A stretch of DNA of 64,000 nucleotides from Diploscapter coronatus (GCA_964036155.1 OZ038423.1:7269249-7333248), one strand, 5' to 3'; positions 38,101 through 51,446 are shown, counted from the first letter of the stretch. Numbers and translations are program-made. Notes: generated by a model from the letters alone, not told the origin.

Positions 38101-41100
38101 CAAAATAATTTCTTTATTAAGAAGTGAGAATATTTTAGTTTCTGTGCACTGTTAAAAATGTTTTTAAATACTGTGAAATATCATGGAATTTTCTGCAGCT
38201 CCCTTAGCTATAAATTTATCATTAAATTCTGCATTGTTTAATTGCCTATAAACTAGAATCCAAATAGTTGTTTTCAATTTCAGTTCGAGACAGATCTCGT
38301 GGAAGGTCCCTGCAACGAGCAGTTCCTCAAGGTCAAGCCGTCCTCCTACGGTTGGATCAACAACAAGAAACTCATCCTCAAGTATCTCATCAACGATCCT
38401 CAAATCGTGTAAGTCCTATGTGCAGATTCCTTCTAAAATTTCATAAAATAAAGCAAGATTTATTATTTGAATTTCGTTCTTCAAAATGGCAATAAGAATA
38501 TTTGAGTGAGCACATGGGTGTGCAGAACCACAAATTGCCCTACCTGCCCCCACTGGTCGAGGAAATGTCGGTGTTCGCCTATTTTGCCTCCGCAATCGAC
38601 ATCGCTCCTCATCTGCAGCACTCGGGAGACGGTCTTTCGCCTTGGACTATCAATAGTTAGTTTCATATTCTTTAAAAACTCGGAATGTTTGTGCAGACTT
38701 ACGGAATAAGATCATATGCCCGCTCTAGTGATTTTTGAGTGCATATTTTCGTGATTCAAAATCTCAATTATTTTGATGAATTTGGAGAAAAATAGGTTTT
38801 CCATAAATACTATTTTCAGCCCCTCCAATCGATCCCGAAGAGCCTCCAGCTCCTCGGGTCCGAACAAATCGTCGCGCCCTGTCCCAGGATCTGGACGGCA
38901 ATTACATCATTGCGAATGATCAAAATCCTCCTATTGGACTGTTCCTCATCGAAACGATCACTGTTCTGCATCGATGCCAGAGACTCCGAAAGAGGGTTTG
39001 ATTTTTATTCACCCATTTTCTCTGATTGTTGTCTTCCTTCCAGGTTTTGTACATACAGAAAAACACCTCGACAATGCTGGGCAATGTCCTGTTTGTCTAT
39101 GAATATCTGAGGGATGGACCTGCTCCTATGATTGTCAAGCCTAACACTAAATCTGCGGTGAGATCTTGTCCTGGCAGAATAATTTATCCAAAATATTTAT
39201 AATTCGAAATTGATCTAGTTTTCTCATGAAGTAGATCTTTGAAAAAGTCACTCTGTACAGCATATACTAGTTTTGGTCTATTTTTAACTGATATATGTTC
39301 TGTCTTCAAACATATCTCAACCCATTCCCAAATATTCATGTTTCTCAGTTTCATAAAAATTCTGTTCTTTAGTTATCGCTGAATTGTTCTGGTTTCAGTT
39401 CCGCCAGCAACAGCACATTCCCTCGCTGCTGCTCGACAAGCGAATCCTCCGATCCATCAAGGCCTCGTCGAGGAAATTGAGCAGAGCAAAGGGCGAATTG
39501 GACGAGTCGGCAGATTTCGTGAACGTGGACGACTTGATGGAAGACGAGGATGAGGATGGCGAGGCGCATGGCAGATTGAGGATTTCTAGGGGCGACGCGC
39601 CGGGTGACAATTTTATGCTTGTTGAAAAAAAACAAAAAAAATCGACCTTCAATTTTCGTATTTTATTTGATTGATATTCTGCTATGTGAAGAATTCTCCA
39701 AAACCGGGAACATTTACATTTTCTTCCAAACCAATGTGAATTCAATGAGTTTCTCAGGCACATCAGGAACGAATGAGCACAATGAAGTGAGCCATCATCA
39801 TCAGACTGGCCAGTTGCAGATCAAATTCGACGTGGAAAATGATCCGCCTGAATTGGATGTAGGGAAATTGAAGAAAGTCCAAATGAGTTTTGAATGATGG
39901 ACGGATTACAGGAGGGATCGTACCCAGTTGAGGACACCCTGAACAATGGCTGGGATACGGACTTCGATGACGACCCTTTGGAGGCTCAGGAAAATCCTTC
40001 ACCGGTAAGATACCTAGATGTTCTTTCAAACTCATCAAAATTTCAAATATCTGAAGTCGAATTTCATGTTTCATAAAATGGAAGCCAAAATGGTTCCTTC
40101 GCATGTGTTTACTGAATCTCCGATCATAGATATTGCAAAATGATAGTCACTCTTTCAATATATTTTCTTCTTTCAGTATTACGACACAGCCCGTCAGTTG
40201 GACTCGTCCGGTCACATCTACCTGACTGTCCGCCACAAGCGGACTGCCTGCAACTTCGAGTGCGTCCTCGACTACATCGCCAATACGACCATTGTGTGAG
40301 TGAAGATTTGACAAAACGGCGAAGCACGAGTGCATTTGCAGTGAAGACAGAGGCATTCTGAATCTGACCAAGCCCACTCACCCTCCCCTCGTGAGGAATT
40401 CCAGAGCCTATGCCTTCTTCGTCGCAGGTCCTGTCATCTTCCCCTTCGACATCAATAGGGACGACTTCTCGCCTTGGAGTGCTAATGGGACTCGTGAGTA
40501 CTTTGCAAAATTAGCTAATCATGTCAAAATGACGACTAAGTAAAGGTGTGATGAATAACGAAATGATAGAAAGGCGAAATACCTTGTCAGAAGGCAAGAA
40601 TAGAAAAATAGCGATTAGGAAAAAGATCATTCCGCTAAATACAAGAAAAAGCTGCTGGTCATTCCGTTATCTACTATGTGTTATCAAAAATTCATTTCTT
40701 CCTATTCATAGAGGTGCTTGCCCATCTTGTCTTGTTATACAGACTATACACAATGCTCTAGAAAAAACCATAACGATTTTTCAAATTTCAGCTGCCAATC
40801 CAACCTGCTACCGTACAAAAGTGCGCAAAATCGGAGTTGTGTGCGATCCGACAGGCAGTCACTTCGAAATCAGTGATGCAGATTACAAAAAATGCCCTTT
40901 CCATTTGGTCTATCTCTACAGCATCAATCCCAGAGAAGCTAGGCTTAGGAAGAAGGTACACTTTTTTATCTTGAAAGAAAAATGAATTAATTTATGATTC
41001 TATACGCATTTTTCGATTATTCTTCTGATAAAACTTCGCTAGATTTGTAGATCTACTACATGATGGACACCCATGCTCGAACAGTCGTCAGCCACGCTCT

Positions 41101-42532
41101 CGTCATTTATGATTATCACGGAGAAGGGGCACTGCCTCGACTCAACGGGCCTTACATCAAACGATCAATGAAGCTGAAAGTCAAAGAGGTAAAAAGAATA
41201 ATAATTTATTATTTTATTCTTTATTTTTAACGTTTTCAGCCGAAATCGGAAGTGTTGGACCCGATCTCCCGTCTGCATGCCAATTTGGCTGTCAACAATC
41301 CCAGCTCTCCTGTCATCATGAACATGACGCCTGGTAGAAATTTTATACGATTTGTAAAAAAATGACGGAAGCATTAACGTTTTGCAAAATTCATCCATTT
41401 GAAAAATAGAGTTATTATAATGTAAAACGAGAATAGTATGAACTTTTTTTTTTCAAATTAAACACGTTTGGTTAGGCCATATCTTACGCTGCTCTCACGC
41501 CAATTTAATTCAAACTGAATAAATTGTTCATGAGGCAGAATAATTATTCTAAAAATGATCCTCATTTTCTTCAAGAGTTTGCTCCAAAAAATTCTCGAAT
41601 CAAGTTCTTGATTTCAATCAGTTTACTTCCAGAAGTGCGCGGCAAGTTGGCGATAGAAGGTCTGTGGAAGAGAGCGAAGACGACATTCGGCACACGGAGC
41701 GACGACGAGACGTTCGACTGTCTGTGGAAGATGCTACTTGCAAAGAATGAACAGAGGCTACTCCTCAATATAAAGAATGTAAGGTGGTTTCTAACCTGAT
41801 CGAAATCACTCATTTGACAACGAAGAGGAAGGATTGTAGAAAATTTCTGCAATCTTACTGTAGTTGGAGAAATACTGCACGATCTTCAATAGACTGAGAG
41901 TTGTCTTTTGTGCCCTTCGTCATTGAAATTTTTTGGGCATAATATTCAAGTTGCTCAATCTAATCGTGCTATAAACACATACTTTATCCTATCATAATTT
42001 TTATTTACCCGACAAAAATGTTCATCTTTCAGGACTTTGGCGTTGAAATCGTGGCAGACTACATGAATGGAGAGGAGTTGGAGTATGGAGGAACTGTGGA
42101 AGTGGAGGCTGATGCTGAGGGAAGAGAGGCTGCAGGAAGGCAGACAGAGGCTGAGGCTGACTATGCAGAGGAGAGCAGTGAATTGACTGCTATGCAGGTA
42201 CAACATCATAGAACATTTAGCCCAAGACCTAATGTTGTTATTAACTTGGGATAAAATGTAGGGATTCATTAACAATTTCGAAATTGCAAGACGACATCAT
42301 GCAGACCAGACATATGAAATTATAGGAGTGAGTTGAGAAGTGTCTTGCAATTTTCAAATTGTCAAAATCACTCGAATTTTAAGTTAAAATTGGCATATTT
42401 AATCAATGAATATAATTGCAGGTGGTGGAAAATGAAGTGGAAGTGGCTGCCAGAAGGGAAGAAATGAAGGAGAAGGAAAAACAAGCAAATCAACAGGAGG
42501 ATGAGGAGGATGAACAGCTTATTGCTGTCTAG
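35131..42532 (+). CDS. Unrecognised nuclear-type protein with three tandem modules
   Basis: Twenty-six exons join in frame to 1,215 residues. The N-terminal 280 residues are low-complexity with basic nuclear-signal-like patches (SRKRAHEEE, GRPKRNARKS, KKYGKNKGRGKANKN) and an acidic stretch. Then three copies of one module: residues about 287-470, 511-690 and 832-1010. Shared landmarks are PPLV, PW[ST]xxxT (PWSST, PWTINT, PWSANGT), LRK[KR] followed by [IV]xY (LRKKIFY, LRKRVLY, LRKKIYY) and YDY/YEY...G.AP (YDYTMPGEAP, YEYLRDGPAP, YDYHGEGALP). Each copy is encoded by exons of similar size (131/149/164, 125/149/176, 119/152/164 nt) with intron phases 0, 2, 1, 0 at matching places. The C-terminus is Glu-rich (EDEEDEQLIAV). 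No catalytic motif is visible and I do not recognise the family. The start is the first ATG after the acceptor at 35069. Confidence 0.88.
36962..38094 (+). repeat. Module copy 1 of the triple-repeat protein
   Basis: Exons 36962-37092, 37145-37293, 37534-37697 and the start of 37867-38094. It starts FEDQIYE, with PPLVTHKVCFAFCVELSQ, DDLKPWSST, RLFRLRKK then IFYVS and LYDYTMPGEAP. Introns fall after a phase-2, a phase-1 and a phase-0 codon position, as in copies 2 and 3. Confidence 0.85.
38284..39157 (+). repeat. Module copy 2 of the triple-repeat protein
   Basis: Exons 38284-38408, 38507-38655, 38820-38995 and 39044-39157. It starts FETDLVE, with LPPLVEEMSVFAYFASAIDI, DGLSPWTINT, RLRKR then VLYIQ and VYEYLRDGPAP. 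The intron before 38507 ends in GAG. Confidence 0.85.
40177..41188 (+). repeat. Module copy 3 of the triple-repeat protein
   Basis: Exons 40177-40295, 40342-40493, 40792-40955 and 41051-41188. It starts YYDTARQL, with HPPLVRNSRAYAFFVAGPVI, DDFSPWSANGT, RLRKK then IYYMM and IYDYHGEGALP. Same intron phases as copies 1 and 2. Confidence 0.85.
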
Positions 42533-43934
42533 AAGAGACCGTAACAAAGAAATCTGATTCGAGTTTGTCGTTATTTTTGTAGCTTTTCAAATAATGCAGT
42601 TTGAATTTTATTAGATTGAACGATAATTGTTTTGTTGCATCATTACGAATATTATCGTCCAAGTATAGAACTCTCTGCAAATCTCTAGCTTTTTAATCTT
42701 ATTATTTTTACAAACTAGCTAATACGTTTCTTTAAGAACTTTGGTTAAAGTTGCACATTTCTAAAATGTACCCTTCTGCAACTAAAATCAATTTTCTTGC
42801 TGATTGCGTATACCTTCATTCTTTTGCCGTGAGCTCAGTAATTATTTTATTTTATTATTAGAAATATTTTAAATTCAACATTTATCCAATTTCATTCGAG
42901 ATTACGGTAATAATTATTCATATGATATATAAAAGGCGTAAATGATACCCTCAAAAGATCTCTCTGATTTTCATTTATTTTTCTTCCTCTTCTTTTTTAT
43001 TTTGAATTTTAGTGGTTCCGTAGTCAGGTATTCTCAAATAATTATTCTAATCACGTAATGATTGTCTGTTTGTTCGTTTTTATTCATTCGGAATAGATGC
43101 TATTTTAGAATCATCTCCCGTTTTTGTTGGAATGGCCTATTTAACCCATTCTTGATGCTTTCTAACATGTATTATTTTCTGAATAATTTATTTATTGAAC
43201 TTAAATTTTGAAACTCAGATGAAATCAATGTGCCACCACCGAATTAAAGGAAATACGATTTCGAATGAAAAGGGGAAGATGTCGGAGAAGAGGTTGGTGA
43301 GATTTACAAGTGATTTATGGGGATACTTCAAGGCAAATCTGCAGGAGAATCAATCAGCTTATGACAATTTGTTAGGGATGAATAAGTGAGATAATCTTTA
43401 AATTTGTCTTGCGCAATAGAAACCATTTCTTGAAAAAAGACGAATATGAAATAGCATAGAAATATTGCAACTTCCCATGCTATTTTCACATGCGTGCATC
43501 ATCTAAATGGTTAGAATATGATTCTGGAAAAGGTGATTTTCGAAGGTATCAATCAATTCCTATTGGAAATGCAAAAGGAATATGGAAATTTTGTAGTTAG
43601 ATGAGGTATCCTAAGAACAGTATAAAATGCGGAGATAACATATTCGTGGCTAAACTGTTAATGATGCTGGGGATTTGGTTTGATTATGATGTGATGAAAA
43701 TGGAAATGAGAAAAACGAAAAAAAAAAATACTCAAATTGAATTGGCAATGATGAGAGCTAATAACGGGGATTCTTATGCGTTGTGTAAGCATCGTAGGTT
43801 GATAATCATCAGTAATAGGAGGATAAATAATTTCTAGTAAAATGCGCAAACATTTTCTTACGAAAGAGATTGGCTAAATGATTATAAATGGCAAATTTTA
43901 TGTTGGTGATAATTTGTCGGCCCTCCTTACAGTC
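42533..43934. other. Convergent intergenic region, triple-repeat gene / hmp-2
   Basis: AT-rich. It contains a small palindrome at 43447-43488. A short open frame at 43270-43389 (MSEKRLVRFTSDLWGYF...) has no recognisable relative and no clear gene structure, so I do not call it. Confidence 0.45.
43447..43488. repeat. Short palindrome, GAAATAG type
   Basis: Arms TGAAATAGCAT and ATGCTATTTTCA separated by about 19 bp. The GAAATAG arm also occurs in the hairpins at 12791 and 28452 and inside MITE family A. Confidence 0.5.
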
Positions 43935-46900
43935 CTACAAATCCGTATCGTACCAAGTGTTATTGTTGCTCGGTCCAATGGGATATCCTCCAGTATGTTC
44001 GAGACCTTCAATCGCGTGCTGCACTGGATACATCTCCCCAAACAGCTCGGGCTCTAAGCCGTCTCTTTGCCAGCCAGAAGAAGTCATGTCGTCATGACCG
44101 TTCTAAATTATAACATCATAGGATATTTTTGCGATTTTGGATAACTTGATAAGTAACATCGATCATCTGAGATTATGATATATATTGTAAAAAGAAAACT
44201 TGATCCTCGTTTTTATTGAACGAACTCAAAAGCTTCAGGCTATTTTTTTAGCTTTACATCAACGTATTCTTATTGAAAACTCACATAAGTAGGCGCAGCT
44301 CCAGTTGCATAAGGCGATGGTCTATCATTTTCGAGGTTCTTCAGCACTCCAGACGCGTAGGTTGCGACAGATTTGTGAGGCGAATTCAACGCATCCATCA
44401 GATATGGAGTAACACCTAGAATTAGGCGATTCATTTTCTCTAATTGAGGTTCTAAATTTACCGGTAGTCTGTACGGCTCTAGCCCCTTCCGGACTTTTGC
44501 TCAATTGATAGAGCAGTCCGAGGATCTCTCGCTGAATCAGCTCATCCTCGGGATTGGCGACCTCTTCGTGCGACATGAGTTTGGCAATCAGCTCGAGGAA
44601 AGGCCCGTCCTCTCCTCGGTTCTGGGGATTGCCGCGGTCGTCGCAGAGAGCAGATGCGACTGCTGGATGGGTGGCTAGTTGGTGTAGGGCGGAGATGGCG
44701 CCTAGGTAAAATGCAATTAAAGATTGGGCTTATTCGAATAGGCTCATAAGAAATGTCATTGTCAATGTGAAACAAAATTAGTTAAACACAAAAATCGCAG
44801 ATAAGGTTGATCTTCGTACATTTAGTTATCGAAAATTATCGTATCCCTAATTAGGGATAAATAATGATGACGAAAGTTATTTACCTTCAATAACTCCAAG
44901 CATAGGAACTCCATCGACCTCATAGAAGGGGTCGCCTCTGATCTCTTTGATGGCTCGACGCAGAATATCCACAGCCAAAGAGACTATCGAGTCTCCATCC
45001 GCCGTCAATTCCTTAAATTAAAAAAATAATAAAATCAGCCCTAGACTCAGTCATGCTTAGAATTTCATTCTCGAAACTTGACTTGTCGTAAATTTTCTTT
45101 AAAATATTTCATGCAACAGAGTCGCAATTCTAGGCAATTTTATTCCCTTTATCAAATTATTTTGCTCGGTACCTGTGTAAGCTCGAACAGGTTAGCAGGT
45201 AGCAATGCGCAATTTCTAATGACTCCCAATGCAGCCTTGATGACTGGAGTTCTGAGAGTTGCAAGCAGAGAAAGGAGAATTGGGAAGGATCCACAAAGGC
45301 GGAGATCATTTTGAGCCTAAATGCAAAACGAAGATAGTTGATGAAGGTTCGACATGAATGATTTCACCTGTTCAGCGAGAGAATGTCTCGCAGTGCAGTG
45401 TCTGAGAGCACACAGGGCAGGCTCCGTTGCATCCTCCACATCTGGGTAACGACGAATTGCTTCGATCAGAGATTCCACTCCTCTGTTCGAAATGACCTTA
45501 AATATTTCGATAGTTTCTTAAGAAAATTCCATGATTGGTTAAACTAGGCTAGAATTGTTCAGGGTTCAGACCACAATGCTATTGTCTTTATGAAACGAAT
45601 GACTGAAATGTTTGTTTAACAAACAATGCATGTTCTCATAATTGGTGAACAATAATTCTATCAACTCACCGTCTGCTTATTTCTGACATTGTTGCAGGTG
45701 AGATTGCTGAGAATTCCACAGGCACAGGCAGTCATTACATCATTTGACTCTCTAATCAAGTTGAGCAGTCGAATAACCAGGGAGGTGAGATTCTCCTCGT
45801 TCGTGGCTGCATCTGACAGGTTCCGCATCGCAACTAGAACGGCTGTTTGGGTTCGTTCATCTGCGGCACGACACAGTTCATGGTACAGAGCGGGAAGACA
45901 GCCTAGAAATGATGAAATCTATGTTTATTCGTGATAGTTGACTCGAACAGAAGGCACTATTTCACTATTTTTCAGTTTCATGGAAACTTCAGCACACAAT
46001 TGTTGTGATCAGGTGAAAGTTTCTTTGAAGTAACGAAGACGCTCGAGAGTAGAAAATGGACACATTAATCCAGTTTCAATGAAGATCACCTTATTTTCTA
46101 TCAAACATCCTTTTGTAGATTCTAGTACATGTACTTGCGTCTTGTATTTTAGGTTTTCAACATTAGGAGAAAACTGTTCATACGATTAAAGCAAAAATTC
46201 CGACATACCCAATGAAATTAGTGCTGCCTTATTTTGCATGCAAGTCGATAGAGACCGAATGCATCGAATAACTGTATAGATAAGCTTTCTATGATCGGGA
46301 TAGGTGTTCATTATTGTGACCAATGTCTTTGGGCCTCCCAGTGAGAGGAAGATCAGCTTTGAATTCGGATCGTCTGAAACCAGGCAACCTTGGTTACTTT
46401 CTTTTCTTTTCTTTATTTTGTACCGAGCAGAAGGAAGTAGAGACTGTCAGCGACTTGAGCCAATAGTTTTGGATTAGTTCTGAGCAGCAACGGAGATAAG
46501 GCCTGCACTGCATCGAGAGCACGGGCCTGTGCTTTGACTGGTTCGACGTGAATTAGCAAATTGCGCAGAGTTGTCACTGCGTAATGAACCACTGACTGAA
46601 GGAGATAATTTTGAAAAGAAGCATTGAACTTCAATAACCTCGACAGGACAGTAGAGCATTCGAATGAGCTCTGCCAATCCGCCAGATCTGAAGATGAGCA
46701 TCGGTCCGTCTCTGTGCTCGGAGATATGCGACAAAGCACCCATCGCATCTCGCTGCACATTCAGATTGTGGCTTCTAAAATAAGTTTATCTTGAAAAATG
46801 TATGGTACTCAATTGAATGAATTTATGCATACGAACTACTTCATTAAACAATTCTAGCAGTGCTATTATTGATTGGAGAGAACGTCGGTATTCGAAAATT

Positions 46901-49230
46901 ACGCTCTTCTTCTCGTCTCTTCCACACGACTCACTATTTCGCTCCTCCAAACTCTATTTCTAATTGCTGCATGAATATCAACTTTCTCTCCAATCAACGA
47001 TATAATTACTAACTGCAATTTACCCTCATAATATCCATGCACTAATAAAACGTGAGTAATTAGACCAAAATATTAACCTGCTGGCTGCAATGAGAGCTTC
47101 GATGAGATTCGGATAAGTAACGATTGTGTGATCCTCTTTCGACAGCAGATAGACACGCTGCACGGCACGGGCAACTACTGCCTAAATTTCTTAAATAATT
47201 TTAGCCATTTAGAAGAAAGAATATTATCTTCTTCTGATCAAACTCAAATGTCACAGCCTTTTTAGCTCGAAATATTCCAGTAGACATTTTTAATCAAAAT
47301 ATTAGGAATTAAGAAAATAAACGAAAAGTAGAGAATAGTCACTAATTCTGGAAGCAGCAAGTTCTGCTATCTGATTGGCAGAGTTCGACTGCTTTAATTT
47401 CCTCCTCCTATGAAGGGAGAGCCTCTGTTTTGGCAGAAGAATTTTGGAAGCGAAAGAAGGAAATTGCGTGTGAAATATGCAGAAGAGGGAGTATCGAATT
47501 ACAAAAATTAAGAAAAGGAGGAAGAAGGATCGAAGAAAATAGTGGATTAGGAAGATGTCAATAGGAATATTGACAAAAATTACGTTTTTATGTGTATCAG
47601 CAAAGATATTAATGTAATTTAAAAAGGCATATTGAGGACATATTGTAAATCTAGGAACTTGTACAATTATGAATATGAAGCGATATTTTAGCTCTACGCA
47701 TGATAACTTATTTAATCTGTGCAACTCGAAAAATAACATTACTTTTTGACAAGACTTGGAAAATGAGCGAGAAATTTACTTTTTAGCTAACCTACATAAT
47801 ATTTTTAAATCATCATGTTTGGACTATTTATCAAAAGGGGATCATTTTTCAACCGTTATAGTCTATGGAGTCAGATATAATCTAACACCAAATTGATTTT
47901 GCACTAGCATACCTCATCATGATCAGCCATGAGTTGTACGAGATCGGGAATGCTCAGTGCACTCATGTCGGTAGTGCCTTCGTAGCGAAGCAGAGTCAGA
48001 ACAGCATCTTTGAGTTGGCGAGATGGTTCTGTCATCTGAATTAGAAGGAAAAATCGAGATGTTATCTTCTCGTCACACTTACAGTCTCGATAATGCTGCT
48101 TCTGGTTGCGAGAGAAGTGGATGGCCCTGCATCCCAGTCACTGAACATCGCTGCTCGAACACGAGATACACGGTGCTCAACATCGTTGTATTCCGATTCT
48201 AGAATTGGAAATGATAAAATATCACATAATCTAACAATAATGACTAAGATGATTTATTAGAACCACTATGCGTCAAATTCAATTACTTTTGGTTGATACA
48301 ATTTAGAATTACATATTATTTTAAGGTGCATCATTTCATTTTAATTAAGATATATTCATGCATTGTTTATTCAAAATACGTAATGTATGATGATGTACCT
48401 CGCTGTCTGAACGCCTTGTGTAGTTCATTCATGTAGTCAGCGTGATTGCCCGATGCAGGATTTCGATGTGCCATCACAGATGTTTCTCCTCGCATATCGA
48501 ATTCTAAAATAGTACAGATTAATTACTTTATCTTATCATATAATTTCTTAGGAAGCTGTGTCATTAGTAGAAATGTGCAATCATCTAATTGCAAGAAAAA
48601 GTGACTAATAGCAAAATTGCAAAGAGAAGAAGCAGCAAATAATGCAAGAAACTGTTGTTTATTTTTCAGAAAAGGAAACAAAAACTAAGGGACTGCAAAC
48701 AGATCAACTATTCTACATATAGAAGGAGAAGCTAAATAGAAGTAAAAGATAAATATTTAAAGTTAGAAGCTACTGAAACGACTATCTATAATGGCGAAAT
48801 GAATAAAGTCGATTTCGGATAAATTTTGTCATCTGAAGGAAAATGAAAGTTGAAATTTTCGATTTCAAGAATATATTTTCAACGCATTAATGGGGGCTGA
48901 TAAGAAGTCTTGTGAATAGTGACCAAATTTTTGAACACTATCTACTTCTATATCTCAAGTATTAATGAAATGTTTCATATTCTTGCTTTAAAAATTTGCA
49001 AAAAAAAAGCTGTAAAACTCATTCAGTACAAGTTGAATGTATGCTTTAATGAAAAATTGAAGCATGATGTGTGATAAATAAAAGAATTCCTGGTAAAACT
49101 CGAATATTTTGACAGAAATAGCATATTTTAGCGATGACTCATATTATCCGAAATCGAATCGATTTGGTTTGAAACAATCAATAACTGCTTACATACCGCT
49201 AAAATCTAAAGCCTCTCTATTCAGAGGCAT
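43935..49230 (-). CDS. hmp-2: Beta-catenin, HMP-2 type
   Basis: Armadillo-repeat adhesion protein that links cadherin (HMR-1) to alpha-catenin (HMP-1) at epithelial junctions. About 13 exons on the minus strand give roughly 700 residues. N-terminus: MPLNREALDFS..., then HRVSRVRAAMFSDW, the alpha-catenin-binding region. Armadillo repeats follow (for example SHISEHRDGPMLIFRSGGLA, VVHYAVTTLRNLLIH, LLAQVADSLYFLLL, SNLTCNNVRNKQTV, ALCALRHCTARH, IKAALGVIRNCALL, REILGLLYQLSKSPEGARAV). The C-terminus has DGLEPELFGEMYP and the terminal NTWYDTDL shared by beta-catenins. The spacing of conserved blocks fits HMP-2 better than BAR-1 or WRM-1. No GSK3 degron (DSGxxS) is visible. The ATG follows CATTCAG by one base, so trans-splicing is likely. 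Two introns end in AAG (upstream of 45496 and 45011). Confidence 0.95.
46864..47004 (-). mobile_element. MITE family A, copy 2 (in hmp-2 intron)
   Basis: 141 bp, reverse complement of the element at 16618-16756 with most bases conserved, including the 30-bp inverted ends (TATTATTGATTGGAGAGAAC... and ...GTTGATTGG facing). It lies in the hmp-2 intron between the exons ending at 47078 and starting near 46774. Confidence 0.85.
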
Positions 49231-49649
49231 CCTGAATGAATGAAAGCTTCATTTAGAAATTCAACGATAAATGAAAACAAAGCCAAGAAACGAGTTGCAA
49301 AATATATGGTGAATGAAGAAGGATTGAGTCTGATTAGCTATTTGGAACAGACAGTCCAAAGCATAATGAAGCTAATGGATAAAGAAGAAAATGGAATCAA
49401 GCTTCATCGAACTTATTCCATTTTATTTACTAGAAAGAGGAAATCGAAATCTCTTCCCTTATAAAATCCAGATACAATGACTTGCGTGCATCTCATAATG
49501 AAACAATGAAAAAATCAGTATATAATAAGTTGGATCTCTAGCAAGCTTTCCTCTTGATATAGAAAAAGTAACTGGATGAAATTACGGAGAATTTGTATAG
49601 GAACTTGGATAATTATGTAGTTGTAACAATTGAATGAAGATAATAATGA

Positions 49650-49850
49650 GAAATGAATGTGAATTACGAAGATGGAAGGGAAGAGGGAAGGGGAATTGTG
49701 AGGGATGGAAGGATGGAGGAGTGGACATGTGAAGACGATGCAGCAAAGAGGGAACGCAAAGAGAGGAGAGGAGAGAGAATGGAGGCTAGCAGGGAGAGAA
49801 AGAAAATCGATAAAAGAAAGAAAGAGAAGAGGAGTGACCACTCAAATACA
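49650..49850 (-). promoter_or_regulatory. Pyrimidine-rich tract upstream of hmp-2
   Basis: On the minus strand this stretch is mainly C/T. Its strand and distance mirror the tracts before hexokinase, ubc-25 and rab-11. Probable promoter or leader composition. Confidence 0.3.
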
Positions 49851-51369
49851 CAACGATAGAAAACACAAGCCGAAATGTTGAGAAGAGGAGCTAGACTGGG
49901 TTACACGGAAAGGATCTGGCTATCGTTAAAGATGGATTTCAGAGATTCCATAGCCAAACTATAGGAGTTTTTGAGGTGATGTGTTCATGGTTGACTTGGA
50001 TGGACGATATTCTTAATTCTTATCGATTGAATTGAGAGAACATCTAGCGAGAATGCATTCAGTTATGCTTTGCATCGATGAAACACTTCACTTGGAAGTG
50101 AATGATCGAACATTTTGAAAATGAAATGGGTGTAACCCTAATTTATGAATACAGTACTTGTTAGATATCAAATTACTTATGAGAAAAATGAGCGTTGTTT
50201 GGTCCTTGGTAAAGTATAAAAATAGAAAATGTCGACTCGATTAGAGCTATTCTTCGTAAATAAGTGACTGAACGAATAAATCAGGAAATCAGACACGTAA
50301 ATCGGCACTGACGTGCCACGCGCAAATTCGATATAAGAAAGGCAAAAACGGAGAAGGCAAATAATCTGACAGACTCTTCGAATGAGGGATGAAAAATGAA
50401 GAATGCAAAAGAGAACAGGCAGGCAGTTTTTTTATCTGATTCCTCCCATTCCGTTCTCTTCTCATTCGCCTCTTCCTATTTCATAGGTCTGTGGACGCAG
50501 ATTCGAATTCCCAACTCTTTCACAAAACGCTCCGATGCAAAGTTCAAATGGAACAAGAGCATTCTAAATTTAGGCTCACTTTTCTCGCTTTCAATGAAAA
50601 TGTGAACACCTTCATTCATACCTACTTTCACAACGAATAAAAGCTCTCATACAGGCGATGATGGAATTTTATGCCTCTGCCCCATAACTGCATTCACTTT
50701 TTGGCTATTTTCTATGAAAGTGAAGCTGATTTCCAGGGTTGGGAAATAGTAACGTGAGGCGGAACGTGGATGCTTATGAAGGAAGAAGGAATAACTCGTT
50801 TGGAAGGTTTGAAGCCGAAGCCAGAAAGGCTACTGTCAAAAGCGGAACTTTCCCATGGAATTATTTCAACCAACCAAAAGAACGTAATTATACAAGAAAA
50901 GGAATGGAGAAGGTGGAAGGAAAAGGAAGAAGCATGAAACGGAAATGAGTCAGGACAGGGCTTGTTGCCTGGAAGATGAATGCGTAGGAGCAGGCACAAG
51001 GAGATGAGTCAGAGCCTGAAAATGACAAGTGCATTTTGATTATCAAAATGATAAGAACGCACAATAAAACCATATAATAATTTTTGTTCTCACTTTTTCG
51101 AATTGCAAATTTCACATTTCATTTTCTTCACCAATCTGTGTTATTTTCTCTTAGTTTGCATGAAATCAAACGATCATGAAATGATTGCATCTTTATGACT
51201 TGATTCAGAGTGACATTAGATATGAAATAGTGGATAACTGAAAGTAGCATTTATGAACCATAAATTTGATGTAAAAAAACACCGATACTCCATTATATTT
51301 GATAAAAATAAATTTACCATAATCTTATCAGATAAATTGCTATTTAAGACGTATTCTTTGGGTAATCCA

Positions 51370-51446
51370 AACAAAGGCCGGACAATTCCAAAAGTATTTC
51401 GAACCCGGATTCAACAGACATTTGCAATTATCCGGACCCTCTTTGC
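51370..51446. repeat. Imperfect inverted repeat
   Basis: Left ACAAAGGCCGGACAATTCCA; right, reverse complemented, CAAAGAGGGTCCGGATAATT. The arms match in GCCGGA/TCCGGA and AATT blocks with small gaps. Possibly a decayed MITE. Confidence 0.4.

Noticed and set aside
43195..43837. Two small + strand ORFs after the triple-repeat gene
   Set aside because: No family recognised. Possible short introns but no consistent model; left as intergenic.
49240..49464. 74-residue + strand ORF opposite the hmp-2 5' end
   Set aside because: Lies just upstream of hmp-2 on the other strand, AT-rich, no recognisable domain; weak support.
50396..50605. 69-residue + strand ORF
   Set aside because: No domain, no splice signals, composition like intergenic DNA.
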